Assembly: GCF_027922045.1 (NCBI RefSeq)
Contig: NZ_BSEX01000006.1
Coordinates: forward strand, 254,665-318,664
Direction: 5' to 3'
Length of the DNA: 64,000 nt
Source: Microbacterium terregens
Lineage (GTDB): Bacteria > Pseudomonadota > Alphaproteobacteria > Sphingomonadales > Sphingomonadaceae
The translations under genes were made by a program, and so were the position numbers. Shown here one piece after another: positions 26,719 to 36,193 of the stretch. How positions within the stretch are numbered: position 1 is the first letter of the stretch; every line of letters begins with the position of its first letter. Under the pieces are notes generated by a model. The model searched no databases. It was not told the origin of the DNA and worked only from the letters and a program-made list of their open reading frames with translations.

Positions 26719-28680
26719 TCAGGCGTCCGGGCTAGTCTCGACCGCATCGCCGGCGAGCATGGTGCCGACCATGTTCGCCGGCATCGGCCTGGCCAGCAGA
26801 TATCCCTGCACGGCGTCACAGCGGGTGCGGCGCAGCTGGATCAGCTGCGCTTCCGTCTCGACGCCCTCCGCAACCGTGCGCATCCCCAGCTTGGTCGCGA
26901 GATCCACGATCGTCTGCACGATCGCGATTGAGGCCGGGCTGCGATCCAGGTCGGAGATGAACGAGCGATCGATCTTCAACGTCTGGAACGGAAAGCGGGT
27001 GAGGTAGCTCAACGACGAGTACCCCGTTCCGAAATCGTCCAGCGTGGTGCAGACACCGACGCGATTGAGCGCCTCCAGCGCCGCGAACGACGCATCCACG
27101 TCCTCGAGCAGGACGGACTCCGTCACCTCCAGCTGGAGCCGCCCCGGCGGTATCCCGCTCTGCTCCAGCGCGCGCGCCACCACGGCTGGAAGGTCGGCGG
27201 ACCGCAGCTGGATTGGAGACAGGTTGACCGCGATGGTGACTGCGTCCGGCCAGTCGCGAGCGGCCTGGCACGCCTGGAACAGCACCCAGCTTCCGATATC
27301 GTCGATCTGGCCGCTGTCCTCCGCGATCGGGATGAACTCGGCCGGGGAGACCACGCCGAACCGGCGGTTGGTCCATCGCAGCAGCACCTCACACGAGGTG
27401 ATCCGCTCGTCCGCGATCCGGAAGATCGGCTGGAACATCAGGTGGAATTCGCCGCGTTCCATCGCTCCCTGCAGTTCCGCGCCGAGCTGGCGGCGCCGCT
27501 CGATCTTCTCGTCCATCTCTGGTTCGTAGAACGAAAGCTGGTCGCCGCCGCCCTCCTTGGCCCGATAGAGGGCAAGGTCCGCGTTTCTCAGCAGCGTGTC
27601 GGCGTCCCGGCCATCTTCCGGCGCGATCGCCACGCCGATCGACGCGCTGGTGCGAAGGCTGTGGCCGTCGAAGGAAACCGGCTGCTTCACGAGCTCCAGC
27701 ACGGTGCGGCCGCTCGCAACCGCTTCCTGCTCGTGCCCGACCGCGCACACGATCGCGAATTCGTCCCCGCCCAGCCGGGCGACCACGCAGGACTCGCCGT
27801 ACCGCTCCCGCAATCGCCCTGCCACCGCGACCAGCAAGGCATTGCCCGCCAGGTGCCCGAACGAGTCGTTCACTTCCTTGAACCGGTCCAGATCCAGCCA
27901 TTGCAGCGCGAGCTTGCCCTGCCCCGCTGCCACGGCCTGAAGACGATGCTCGAACTCCTCGCGAAAGGCCGTCCGGTTGGCGACGCCGGTCAGGTCGTCG
28001 CGCCGCGCCATCGCTGCGTTGTGCTCGGCCAGGGCGGCATTCTCATGGGAGGCGATGGTGGCCTTCAAGATCGCGTCATAGGTCTGGAGGGTGATGTCCA
28101 TCATCGCCGCCACGAACAGCAGGATCACGGCGGCGAGCACCGCCTTTAGCGGATCGAGCGCGACCAACAGCCCGGCGGCAAGCGGCAGGGACGCGCAACA
28201 GAGCTGCGACAGCGCGATCCACGGCCGCCCGGCATTGCGCCCGGCGATCCCGGCAGCATAGCCGATCGCCGTCGTCACCGAGAGCAGCTGCAGCACGCCG
28301 TCGTCGGTGCGCACCAGTGTCAGGAGGCCGAACAGGCCGAGCAGCCCGGAATAGCTCAGCGCGCCAAGCCGGTAGAGCAGCTCGTGCCGCCCCGCCGTCC
28401 CGGGCCCTCGCGCGCCCTCCGCCAGTTCCTGCCGGTGCAGGCGCACCGCATCCACGATGCGGACGAGCCCGACCACCCCGATCAGGATCGCGCAGACGAT
28501 CAGCCAGGCGTCCTTGCTGGAGAGGGACACGACGGCGGCAATCGCGGTGCTGGTCAGCGCCCCCAGGATCAGCGACTGGCGAGAGGCATAGAGCGACTCC
28601 ACCAGTACCGCCCGAACCTGCGCCGTGATCCGGTCATCGGACTGCCGGAGCTGTTTCAATCGAACGATCAAACGCGCCAT
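26719..28680 (-). CDS. Membrane GGDEF-EAL c-di-GMP enzyme
   Basis: Bifunctional protein of 653 residues: membrane region of several helices (35-200), coiled linker, GGDEF domain with intact LGGDEF (303-308), and EAL domain (from about 400). The EAL signature is EVLLRW (431-436), a conservative A-to-V change, and the other phosphodiesterase motifs (VNLSPIQL, LEVTES, DDFGTGYSSL, KIDRSFI, AEGVETE, QGYLLARP) are intact, so it should hydrolyse c-di-GMP. No RxxD inhibitory site. Convergent with the rpfF-like gene, whose stop is 12 bases away. Net activity cannot be predicted from sequence. Confidence 0.92.
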   Translation of the reverse strand: MARLIVRLKQLRQSDDRITAQVRAVLVESLYASRQSLILGALTSTAIAAVVSLSSKDAWLIVCAILIGVVGLVRIVDAVRLHRQELAEGARGPGTAGRHELLYRLGALSYSGLLGLFGLLTLVRTDDGVLQLLSVTTAIGYAAGIAGRNAGRPWIALSQLCCASLPLAAGLLVALDPLKAVLAAVILLFVAAMMDITLQTYDAILKATIASHENAALAEHNAAMARRDDLTGVANRTAFREEFEHRLQAVAAGQGKLALQWLDLDRFKEVNDSFGHLAGNALLVAVAGRLRERYGESCVVARLGGDEFAIVCAVGHEQEAVASGRTVLELVKQPVSFDGHSLRTSASIGVAIAPEDGRDADTLLRNADLALYRAKEGGGDQLSFYEPEMDEKIERRRQLGAELQGAMERGEFHLMFQPIFRIADERITSCEVLLRWTNRRFGVVSPAEFIPIAEDSGQIDDIGSWVLFQACQAARDWPDAVTIAVNLSPIQLRSADLPAVVARALEQSGIPPGRLQLEVTESVLLEDVDASFAALEALNRVGVCTTLDDFGTGYSSLSYLTRFPFQTLKIDRSFISDLDRSPASIAIVQTIVDLATKLGMRTVAEGVETEAQLIQLRRTRCDAVQGYLLARPMPANMVGTMLAGDAVETSPDA

Positions 28681-28948
28681 TGCACCATCATGCGCGCGAA
28701 CCGTCTACTTTGTCTAAAGGCCGGCGCTAAACGCGTGCAGCCGACCGCTTTCTCTAGAACGGACGCGCGACAGGAATCGACATCCCCGATCCGCGCCTGA
28801 GGCGAGAGGAGGCATCGCCCGAACGGAAGATTGGCTGGTCCTCGCCCGACACAAGAAACTGGCGGAGATGGCGGTGGAAGCGGAACTTCCCGGTTCTGCC
28901 ATCTCGATGCGTTCCGGCGAGCCCATGAGGCCCGCCGGAACCTGCCCA

Positions 28949-29812
28949 TCAGGCCGTGTACCGCTGCCGCAAAGCACGGAGCTCCGCATCGCCCAGGCCC
29001 AGCCGGTCGCGCAGATAGCCGCGCGCGCCGCCCGGGTGGGCGTCGATCACCTGGAACACCGCCTCGATATACCGGCGGTCGACGCCCATGAACGCCTTGA
29101 GCACCGGCGCCGGCAGCCGCTTCCACGCCGCACTCGATTCGTCGGACGGCACGACCTTGTTCGGATCGAAATAGCGGTTGCTCAGCAGATAGTCGCCGAT
29201 CACCGTCTCGCGCGGCACGTCGAGGGCGGTCAGCAACAGCGCGGCGGCGACGCCGGTCCGGTCCTTGCCCGCGGAGCAGTTGAAGGCCAGCGGCGCGTTG
29301 CCGGCAAGAAGCTGGGCGAACATCCGGCGGAACTGGCCGTTGAATTGGTCGAGCAGCCGCGGATAGAGCCCGGCCATCTTGGCCTTGGCCTCCTCTTCGG
29401 ACCAGCTGCCGGCACTACGAAAGTCGAGCCCGCCCATGTCGAGGGTGTAATCGTCGGCAAACACCGTCGGCGCCTTGCCGCCCGGCCAGCGCACCGGCGC
29501 GGTGCGCCGCTCGTCGGGGCTGCGGAAATCGCACACCGTGCGGATGCCCAGCTTCTGCAGATAGGCGAAGTCGGCCGGGGTCAGCCCGTTCATCGCCCCC
29601 GAACGGTACAGCATGCCCCAACGCACCGCCTTGCCATTGCCGGTCTGATAGCCGCCCAGGTCGCGGAAATTCTGGCCGCCCTGAAGCGGCAGCACGCGCT
29701 GGTGGCTCGCCTGCGCCCGCGACTGCGGCTGCGGTTGGGCGGCGCCGGGAAGCGTCGGCGCGGCAAGAAGGGCGAGCGCGCCGAGCGCGCCCGCGAGAGG
29801 AAGAAGTCGCAT
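28949..29812 (-). CDS. Exported tyrosine phosphatase (Y_phosphatase3 type)
   Basis: Signal peptide (1 to about 25) followed by a dual-specificity-like phosphatase of the tyrosine phosphatase family: GGQNFRDLGGY entry motif and P-loop NCSAGKDRTG with nucleophile C179 and R185. The residue before Cys is Asn rather than His, as occurs in this group. About 287 residues. ATG 29812 is 20 bases after the stop of the TonB-dependent receptor, so it is the second gene of that operon and should act in the periplasm, perhaps dephosphorylating an imported substrate. Substrate (phosphotyrosine, phosphoinositide or sugar phosphate) unknown. Confidence 0.87.
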   Translation of the reverse strand: MRLLPLAGALGALALLAAPTLPGAAQPQPQSRAQASHQRVLPLQGGQNFRDLGGYQTGNGKAVRWGMLYRSGAMNGLTPADFAYLQKLGIRTVCDFRSPDERRTAPVRWPGGKAPTVFADDYTLDMGGLDFRSAGSWSEEEAKAKMAGLYPRLLDQFNGQFRRMFAQLLAGNAPLAFNCSAGKDRTGVAAALLLTALDVPRETVIGDYLLSNRYFDPNKVVPSDESSAAWKRLPAPVLKAFMGVDRRYIEAVFQVIDAHPGGARGYLRDRLGLGDAELRALRQRYTA

Positions 29813-29832
29813 GGTCTGGTTTCTCCAAAAGG

Positions 29833-32139
29833 TCAGAAGCGGATCGTGCCGTCGAGGCCGAAGGTGCGGGGTTCGTTGAAGATGCCGTAGTCGCCGCCGG
29901 CGGCGTAGGCGGCGTGGCTGCGCACGAACAAATGCTGTTCGTTGAACAGATTGCGCGACCACAGCGACAGTTCGAGCGCGGCACCGTTGGCCATCCGCAG
30001 CCCACCCAGCGCCAGCCGGCCGTTCACCACGAACGAGCTGTCGGTCAGCACGTCCTCGCCCGATTGGGCGCGGTAGCCCTCGGCGACATTGGCATCGAGA
30101 TGCGCGCGCAGCACCGTCTCGCCGGCGACCGGCACCGTATAGTCGATCGCCGCGCTGCCGGCATGTTCGGGCGTGTAGACGATGAACACGTTCTGCAGCG
30201 CGCCGTTCAGGAACGGATTGGCCGCCTCAGGTAGTTCACCATGCGTGTACGCATAGCCTGCACTCAGGGTCAGGCCGCTCAGCGGCGTGACCGATAGGTC
30301 GGCCTCGATGCCCTTGATCGTGCCCTTGCCGGGCGCGTTGACCGTCTCGATCGTGGTGCGGTTGCTGTTGTTGAGATTGACCGCGGTGAAGTCGATCTGG
30401 ATGTCGGTATAGCGCGTCGTATAGGCCGCGAAGTTGAACCGCGCGCGCCGGTCCCAGAAGCTGGTCTTCACCCCCGCTTCAAAGGTCGAGACCTGTTCGG
30501 AGCCAAACGCGCGATAGGTGAGCGAGCGCGAATTGGCGCCGCCCGCGCGATAGGCGGTGCCCCATTTGCCGTAGAGATGGACGTCGGTGCTCGGATCGAA
30601 CGCCAGCGTCACCTGCGGGTCGAAGCGGTCGGCCGAGAAGTCGAAGCTGTACGGCGCATCAGCGCCATTGACCTTGTAGAGCTGGCCACTCTTCTTGTCG
30701 TGGGTGTAGCGCCCGCCGATGGTGAGGTGGAGCATGTCCACCGGCGTCCAGGTCGCCTGGCCGAATGCGGCATAGCTGTCCGCCTTGGCGGTGCTGGCGC
30801 GATCGGGAAACGGCCCGGTGGCACCGGCCGCGAGCGAAGGCAGCGGCGTCGCCGCGGTACCGTCGGCGTTCCAGCGCATCGTGTTCGGGCTCCAGGCGTC
30901 GTCGTCGCCTGCCTCGTGATAGTAGTAGAGCCCGGCGACGTAATCGAACGCGCCGGCGCTGCCGACCAGCTGGAACTCCTGGCTATATTGCTCCTGGCGC
31001 AGCGACGCGAGGCTGTAGCGAGCGAAATTGGCGTTCGGACGGAACACGCCGGCATGCGCGCCGATGCCATTGTCCCACTGATCCTGCTCAAGATGGCGAT
31101 ACGAGCTGATCGAGCGCAGCTCCATACCTTCGGCCGGGCGCCAGTTCAGGTGCAGCGCGGCGCCATAGGTCTCGCCGACATTGCCCTGCTGCGGGACGCC
31201 GATATCGACCGTGTCGGCGCGATCGGGCTGGACCTGGACGATCGGCGCCAGCGCCGGCGCCGCCGGGTTCTTGTTGATCAGCTGGACGTAATAGGGCGTG
31301 GTCACGTCATGGCTGTAGTCGGCGTCGAGCTGCGCGCTGAAGCTCGCGCTCGGCTCCCACAGCGCCGCGCCGTGCACACCCTTGCGATCGAAGCGGTTGA
31401 AGTCGTCCTCGCCTGCCAGGGTGTTCTCGACGGTGCCGTCGCGCTTCGACAGCACGCCGTCGAACTTGAGGCTGATCCCCGCGATCGACGGCAGATCGAG
31501 ATGCGCCTCGGCCGAATAGCCGCCGAAGTTGCGCACCCCGGCGGTCGCACGCAGCCCGAATTCGCCCGATGGCTTCTTGCTGACGATGCTCACGGCTCCG
31601 CCGGTCGAGTTGCGGCCGAACAGCGTGCCCTGCGGGCCTTTCAACACCTCGATCCGCTCGATGTCGATCAGCGCCATGCCCAGGCCCTGCGAGCGGCCAA
31701 GATAGACACCGTCGATATAGATGCCGACACCGGAGTCGCGGCTCGGCTGGTTGGCATCGAACGGCACGATGCCGCGGATGCCGACGGTCAGCGCCGAGTT
31801 GCGCGAGAAGAACGGCGCAACGCGCAGCGAGGGGACCGCACCGTCCATCAGATCGGCGAGGCTCTGGACGTGCCGATTGGCCAGATCCTCGGTACCGAGC
31901 ACCGAGATCGCGATCGGCGTCTTCTGCAGGTTGGTCTCGCGCTTCTGCGCGGTGACGACAATCTCGGTCAGCCCCTCCTGCTCACCTGCGTCCGCCGGAT
32001 CGACGGACGGCTCGACGGAGGCGGCAAGCACTTCCTCCTTCGCGTCCCGCGCCGCGGCGCTACCCGCCGAAGTCGTCGCCCAGAGCGCCGCGCCGCACAG
32101 CGACAAGGCACGCGCCCTTGTTGAAAAACCCCGCTTCAT
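29833..32139 (-). CDS. TonB-dependent outer membrane receptor
   Basis: Outer-membrane active transporter of 768 residues. Signal peptide, then a TonB-box-like EIVVTAQKRE, a plug domain (TPIAISVLGTEDL to about 200, with VLKGPQGTLFGRNSTGGAV) and a 22-strand barrel ending in aromatic IRF. No STN domain, so no sigma-factor signalling is expected. ATG 32139 has GGAG eight bases upstream. It is followed by the phosphatase gene and diverges from a double-domain TetR regulator and GPH transporter, suggesting one import system whose substrate is unknown. Confidence 0.93.
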   Translation of the reverse strand: MKRGFSTRARALSLCGAALWATTSAGSAAARDAKEEVLAASVEPSVDPADAGEQEGLTEIVVTAQKRETNLQKTPIAISVLGTEDLANRHVQSLADLMDGAVPSLRVAPFFSRNSALTVGIRGIVPFDANQPSRDSGVGIYIDGVYLGRSQGLGMALIDIERIEVLKGPQGTLFGRNSTGGAVSIVSKKPSGEFGLRATAGVRNFGGYSAEAHLDLPSIAGISLKFDGVLSKRDGTVENTLAGEDDFNRFDRKGVHGAALWEPSASFSAQLDADYSHDVTTPYYVQLINKNPAAPALAPIVQVQPDRADTVDIGVPQQGNVGETYGAALHLNWRPAEGMELRSISSYRHLEQDQWDNGIGAHAGVFRPNANFARYSLASLRQEQYSQEFQLVGSAGAFDYVAGLYYYHEAGDDDAWSPNTMRWNADGTAATPLPSLAAGATGPFPDRASTAKADSYAAFGQATWTPVDMLHLTIGGRYTHDKKSGQLYKVNGADAPYSFDFSADRFDPQVTLAFDPSTDVHLYGKWGTAYRAGGANSRSLTYRAFGSEQVSTFEAGVKTSFWDRRARFNFAAYTTRYTDIQIDFTAVNLNNSNRTTIETVNAPGKGTIKGIEADLSVTPLSGLTLSAGYAYTHGELPEAANPFLNGALQNVFIVYTPEHAGSAAIDYTVPVAGETVLRAHLDANVAEGYRAQSGEDVLTDSSFVVNGRLALGGLRMANGAALELSLWSRNLFNEQHLFVRSHAAYAAGGDYGIFNEPRTFGLDGTIRF

Positions 32140-32175
32140 TGATCTGCTCCCCAATCGAGTCGGCGAGCAATTAGA

Positions 32176-32207
32176 ACGCTTGTATGTAGTTCATGTGACG
32201 CTTGTAT
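32176..32207. promoter_or_regulatory. Directly repeated 10-mer, candidate operator
   Basis: ACGCTTGTAT occurs at 32176-32185 and again at 32198-32207, exactly 22 bases apart, about two helical turns, so both copies face the same side of DNA. It lies in the 116-base region between the divergent receptor and TetR-like genes. Same-face direct repeats would suit a regulator with two DNA-binding domains in one chain, as encoded next door. The function is inferred. Confidence 0.5.
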
Positions 32208-32255
32208 CTGTGCAGCGGGTGACGGATTATGCCGATCGTGAAACAGGGAACTCCA

Positions 32256-33470
32256 ATGCCCAAAACGCCGGACACTGCCACTCAAAGGGAGAAAACCTCC
32301 TCGGAAAAGCTTGTTTCCGCTGTATTTTCTGGACTGGAGCATGAAGGCGGCGCCGCCATCTCGGCGCGTTCCTTGAGCGCTGCCGCCGGCCTGCCGGTGT
32401 CGTCGATCTACTATCATTTCGGCAGCGTGGAACAGTTGTTGGAAACTTCCCAGCGTGAGGCGCACACTGCTGCCGAACGCTGGTGCGATGCTCAGCTCGA
32501 CGCGATCGGCGCAGGCGCGCCCGCGCTGGGCCCAGTGCTCGCCGGACTGATCGACGACTGGTGCGAAACGCAGCGGGCGCTTGCCTTCGTTCGGCGCGAG
32601 GCCGAGCTCGCCGCTCTGCGCGACCCGGTACAGACGTCGATCTCGGCCGCGTGGGAGGCGCTATGGGGACGGTTTTGGGAGGCGCTTTGCGGCCGGCTCG
32701 GGATCGGCGACATGGCGCAGTCGACCGCATGGTTCTTTGACGGGGCCAGCGCGCTGCACCTGCTTCGCTGGCGTCGGCCAGTCGATCGCGCCGCCCTTTC
32801 GGAGCTGTGCGACCATTGGGCCGGCTGGTTCGAGGGACGCGTTGGCGGCGCGGCACCATGGTTCGAGCGCGCACGCGCCGACGCCGCCGCACTGCTCCCC
32901 CCGCCCCCGCCCGGCGATGCGGTCGCGGATGCGATCGCCGATGCGGCTGCCGATACGATCTCCCAACGCGGCGTCGCCGGGCTCACCCACCGCGCCGTCG
33001 CCGCTGCGGCGGGCGTGACGCTGGGGGTGGTCTCGTACAAGTTCCGGACCAGCGCCGACCTGCTCCAGGGTGCCTTCGAGGCGATCTACCGCCGCATGGC
33101 GCCCGAAGTCGGGGAGACGCGGCCGCTGCCGCCGCTCACCCGCGCGGAAGCGCGTGCGAAGCTGGAGGGACTTGGTCCGGAGCGCGCGCACCAGCTCGCC
33201 GCCGAGGAACTATTCATGGCGGCGGCACGCACCCCGGCGCTGCAGCCGCTCGCCGCGCGGCTCCGCTATCTGCGCGGGCGCTCTTCCGGCCGCTTTCTCC
33301 AGGGGCTGGTCGGCCCGGAACGCACCATCGCGCCGATCGACGCTGCGATCATCTCGGCGCTCGCCAGCGGACGCAGCCGCGCCCAGATCTGCTCGGGTCG
33401 CACCACCCGGACGCCGGGCGCCGACTATGCCGCATTGCTCGCGCGGCTGGATCGCGCCTCGGCCAAGTAG
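32256..33470 (+). CDS. TetR-like regulator with two DNA-binding domains in tandem
   Basis: A 404-residue protein, about twice the normal TetR size. The first helix-turn-helix (about 35-62, SLSAAAGLPVSSIYYHFGS) and a second (about 239-270, RAVAAAAGVTLGVVSYKF) each match the TetR N-terminal pattern and are each followed by a helical ligand domain. It therefore looks like an internal fusion of two TetR proteins that could act as a pseudo-dimer. AGGGA six bases before ATG 32256 favours this start; ATG 32229 is the alternative. Divergent from the receptor and 59 bases before the transporter. Confidence 0.8.
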   Translation: MPKTPDTATQREKTSSEKLVSAVFSGLEHEGGAAISARSLSAAAGLPVSSIYYHFGSVEQLLETSQREAHTAAERWCDAQLDAIGAGAPALGPVLAGLIDDWCETQRALAFVRREAELAALRDPVQTSISAAWEALWGRFWEALCGRLGIGDMAQSTAWFFDGASALHLLRWRRPVDRAALSELCDHWAGWFEGRVGGAAPWFERARADAAALLPPPPPGDAVADAIADAAADTISQRGVAGLTHRAVAAAAGVTLGVVSYKFRTSADLLQGAFEAIYRRMAPEVGETRPLPPLTRAEARAKLEGLGPERAHQLAAEELFMAAARTPALQPLAARLRYLRGRSSGRFLQGLVGPERTIAPIDAAIISALASGRSRAQICSGRTTRTPGADYAALLARLDRASAK

Positions 33471-33529
33471 GCCGCCGTCATACCGGCGTCATCGCGTGCG
33501 CGCAGGGCGCACGCGAAAGGGGCGTCATC

Positions 33530-34858
33530 TTGCGACATACTTCGCCCGACCGGCTCGGGCCGGCGGCGCTCGCGGCATTCTCGCTGCCGATGGTCGTCTT
33601 CCAGACCATCGAGCTGGCATGGCGGGTCTATCTGCCGAGCTTCTTTGCGACCACACTCGGGCTGTCGCTCGGCGCGGCGGGTGCGGTGCTCATGGCGGCG
33701 CGGCTGTTCGACAGCGCCATCGATCCGCTGATCGGCTGGGCGAGCGACCGCTTCCCAACCCGCTATGGCCATCGCCGCCCCTGGCTCGCGATCGGGGCCC
33801 CGCTGGTGACGATCGGTGCCGGCGGCGTGTTCTTCGACTGGCCGTGGAGCAATCCCGCGCTGCTGTTCGCGGCCTGCCTGCTGCTGCACCTGGGCTATAT
33901 GATGATGGTCACGCCGCATGGCGGCTGGGCGCTGGAACTGGGCAGGGACGCAACGGAACGGCTGCGGATCATCGGCGCGAAGACCTGGTTCGCGATCGCC
34001 GGGATGATCGCGGTCGTGCTGATGCCGGCGCTGCTCGAGCGCGGTTTCGCGGTGGGACGGACCGGGCAGGTCGCCGCGCTCGGCCTGACCGTGATGCTGC
34101 TCGCCCCGCTCGCTGCGGCGCTGGCGCTGCGGCTGGTCGCCGAGCCGGCGCTGCCGGTTGAGCGCCGCGGCGAGCTGGCCAATCCGCTGCGGCTGTTCGC
34201 GCAGATCCTTCGCTCGCGCGATCTGCGCCCGGTACTGCTGCTGTATCTGTTCGCCGGCTTTTCCGACGCGGCGATCGGCGCAAGCTTCCTGTTCTTCGTC
34301 GAGCAGGCGCTCGGGCTGGCGGGCTGGGGCAGCACGCTGCTGCTCGCGCAATCGGCGATCCCGCTGGTGACGCTGCCGCTGTGGAGCAGGCTGGCGCCGC
34401 GGATCGGCGCGCACCGCCTGCTTCGTCTTGCGTATTGCTGGCAGGTCGCGCTCACCCCGCTGGCGCTGCTGCTGCCGCCGGGAGCGCTGATGCCGCTGGC
34501 GCTGTTCCTGGTCGCGCGCAACCTGTTCTTTGGCGTCGATTATCTCCTGCTGCGCACGATGGTGGCGGAAGTGACCCGAAGTGCCGCGCAAACCGGCCTG
34601 CGCCACAGCGCGAGCTGCTATTCGATGAGCAACATCACCCTCAAGCTGGCGATGGGCCTTGGCGCCTGGCTGGCGCTGGAGGCGATCGGCAGCACGTCTG
34701 TGCACGGGCCGCTGAGCGCCACCATGCGGCTCGTCTACAGCACGCCGCCGATCCTGTGCGGACTGGCGGCGCTGGCCGTGCTCGGATGGCCGCGCGGTTC
34801 ACGCACGCGCCGCACGTGGCCTCCGCGCCAGCAGCAGGCTCTTACCGCAGAACCTTGA
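33530..34858 (+). CDS. GPH-family (MFS_2) sugar or glycoside cation symporter
   Basis: Twelve-helix inner-membrane transporter of the glycoside-pentoside-hexuronide type: ARLFDSAIDPLIGWASDR early in the chain is the family signature, followed by RYGHRRPWLAIG. About 442 residues. No good ATG exists near the N-terminus; TTG 33530 with an AAGGGG site seven bases upstream fits. It probably forms an operon with the tandem TetR gene and imports the product that the divergent TonB-dependent receptor brings across the outer membrane (inference). Confidence 0.85.
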   Translation: MRHTSPDRLGPAALAAFSLPMVVFQTIELAWRVYLPSFFATTLGLSLGAAGAVLMAARLFDSAIDPLIGWASDRFPTRYGHRRPWLAIGAPLVTIGAGGVFFDWPWSNPALLFAACLLLHLGYMMMVTPHGGWALELGRDATERLRIIGAKTWFAIAGMIAVVLMPALLERGFAVGRTGQVAALGLTVMLLAPLAAALALRLVAEPALPVERRGELANPLRLFAQILRSRDLRPVLLLYLFAGFSDAAIGASFLFFVEQALGLAGWGSTLLLAQSAIPLVTLPLWSRLAPRIGAHRLLRLAYCWQVALTPLALLLPPGALMPLALFLVARNLFFGVDYLLLRTMVAEVTRSAAQTGLRHSASCYSMSNITLKLAMGLGAWLALEAIGSTSVHGPLSATMRLVYSTPPILCGLAALAVLGWPRGSRTRRTWPPRQQQALTAEP

Positions 34859-34953
34859 GAACGGCTACGCGGCCTGGAGTGGGTCAAATCTCAAGGCGGG
34901 CAGGTCCGCCTTCGTCGACCAATCGGAGCGGTCATTCATCTGGCTGCCCGCTG

Positions 34954-36054
34954 TTACGGCGTCGGCGCATCTGCCGGAATCAGCCGCTCCGCCTTCAGCT
35001 CGGCCCATAGATCGGCGGGAAGCTTGGCTCGCATCGACGCCGCGTCCTCCGCCATTTGCCGTCCGTTCCGGGCACCGACGAGGACTGCCGCAACGCTCCT
35101 GGGCGCGCTGGCAAACCGCAATGCGGTCGTACGCATATCCGTCCCGTGCGCCCGTGCGATCGCAGCGATACGTCGCCTGCGCGCCTCCAGGTCGGGCGTG
35201 ATCGTGCCGAGATAGTCGATCCGGTCGGCGCCGCTCAGGAAGCCGACGTTCAGCGGGGAGCCGATGATGAGCGGCACACCGCGTTCCAGGCAGGCCGGCT
35301 GCAGCCGTTGCAGCGATTCCGTATGCCGGATCAGCGAATATTGCGTCGCGGACAGGAAGATGTCGGGATCGCTGACCTTCAGCGTTTGCAGCAGGGGATC
35401 GATCCGGTTGACGCCCAATCCCCATCCGCGGATCAGGCCTTCTTCCCGCATGCGGATGAGTTCGGGCATGGCGCCCACGCGCGCCTGCTCGAAATACTCC
35501 GTCCAGCGCTCGCCCATGTCCGCATTGTCGGGCGAGAGATCGTGGATGAACACCATGTCGATGCGATCCACGCCCAGCCGTTGCAGGCTGTCCTCGATCG
35601 ACCGACGCACGCCTGCAGCGCTGAAGTCGTAGCGCGCCTTGAAGGGAGGCGGCGACGGCCAGACCGGCGTGTTCTTCGGTGTTCCCGCCTCGAAGATGCG
35701 CCCGACCTTGGTAGATAGGATATAGTCGCCGCGGGGTTTCTCGCTCAGGAACTGGCCCATGCGCCGCTCGCTGCGCCCGAATGCATATTGGGGCGAGGTG
35801 TCGAAGTAGCGGACACCGGCATTCCAAGCGGCCTCGAGCGCAGCCTGGGCATCGGCGTTGGAAGTGGGCTTGAACCCGCCCGCCAGGGGAACGCCGCCCA
35901 GTCCGAGGCCAAGCGGCGGCCGGAAGCTCTGGGTCCAGCGCCCGCCCGCCGCGAGGCGCTGCACCGCAGCGGAGGCAGGAGCCGCTCCGTGCATCATGGC
36001 TGCTGCTGCGGCGGCGGAAGCGCCACCCAGGAACCCGCGGCGGTGGATGTCCAT
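34954..36054 (-). CDS. Tat-exported aldo/keto reductase
   Basis: A 366-residue NADPH-dependent oxidoreductase with a twin-arginine signal (RRGFLGG at 5-11, then an Ala-rich stretch), so export in folded form to the periplasm is predicted. The AKR tetrad is complete: D85, Y90, K116, H171. The long insert between K116 and H171 and the LGVNRIDPLL segment resemble the D-threo-aldose 1-dehydrogenase group. ATG 36054 with GGAG seven bases upstream is chosen. Divergent from a LysR regulator gene, its probable controller. Confidence 0.87.
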   Translation of the reverse strand: MDIHRRGFLGGASAAAAAAMMHGAAPASAAVQRLAAGGRWTQSFRPPLGLGLGGVPLAGGFKPTSNADAQAALEAAWNAGVRYFDTSPQYAFGRSERRMGQFLSEKPRGDYILSTKVGRIFEAGTPKNTPVWPSPPPFKARYDFSAAGVRRSIEDSLQRLGVDRIDMVFIHDLSPDNADMGERWTEYFEQARVGAMPELIRMREEGLIRGWGLGVNRIDPLLQTLKVSDPDIFLSATQYSLIRHTESLQRLQPACLERGVPLIIGSPLNVGFLSGADRIDYLGTITPDLEARRRRIAAIARAHGTDMRTTALRFASAPRSVAAVLVGARNGRQMAEDAASMRAKLPADLWAELKAERLIPADAPTP

Positions 36055-36193
36055 CTGCAATCTCCGTGTCAGCTCTGCCGCATCTTCCAGGCAGGGCGCT
36101 AACGATCGGCATTGATGCTGCACGGCACAATGGCGCGATGGATCGATTGACTATCGAACGCCGGTTGATAGTGGCAGCGGAACTTTCGCGCGA

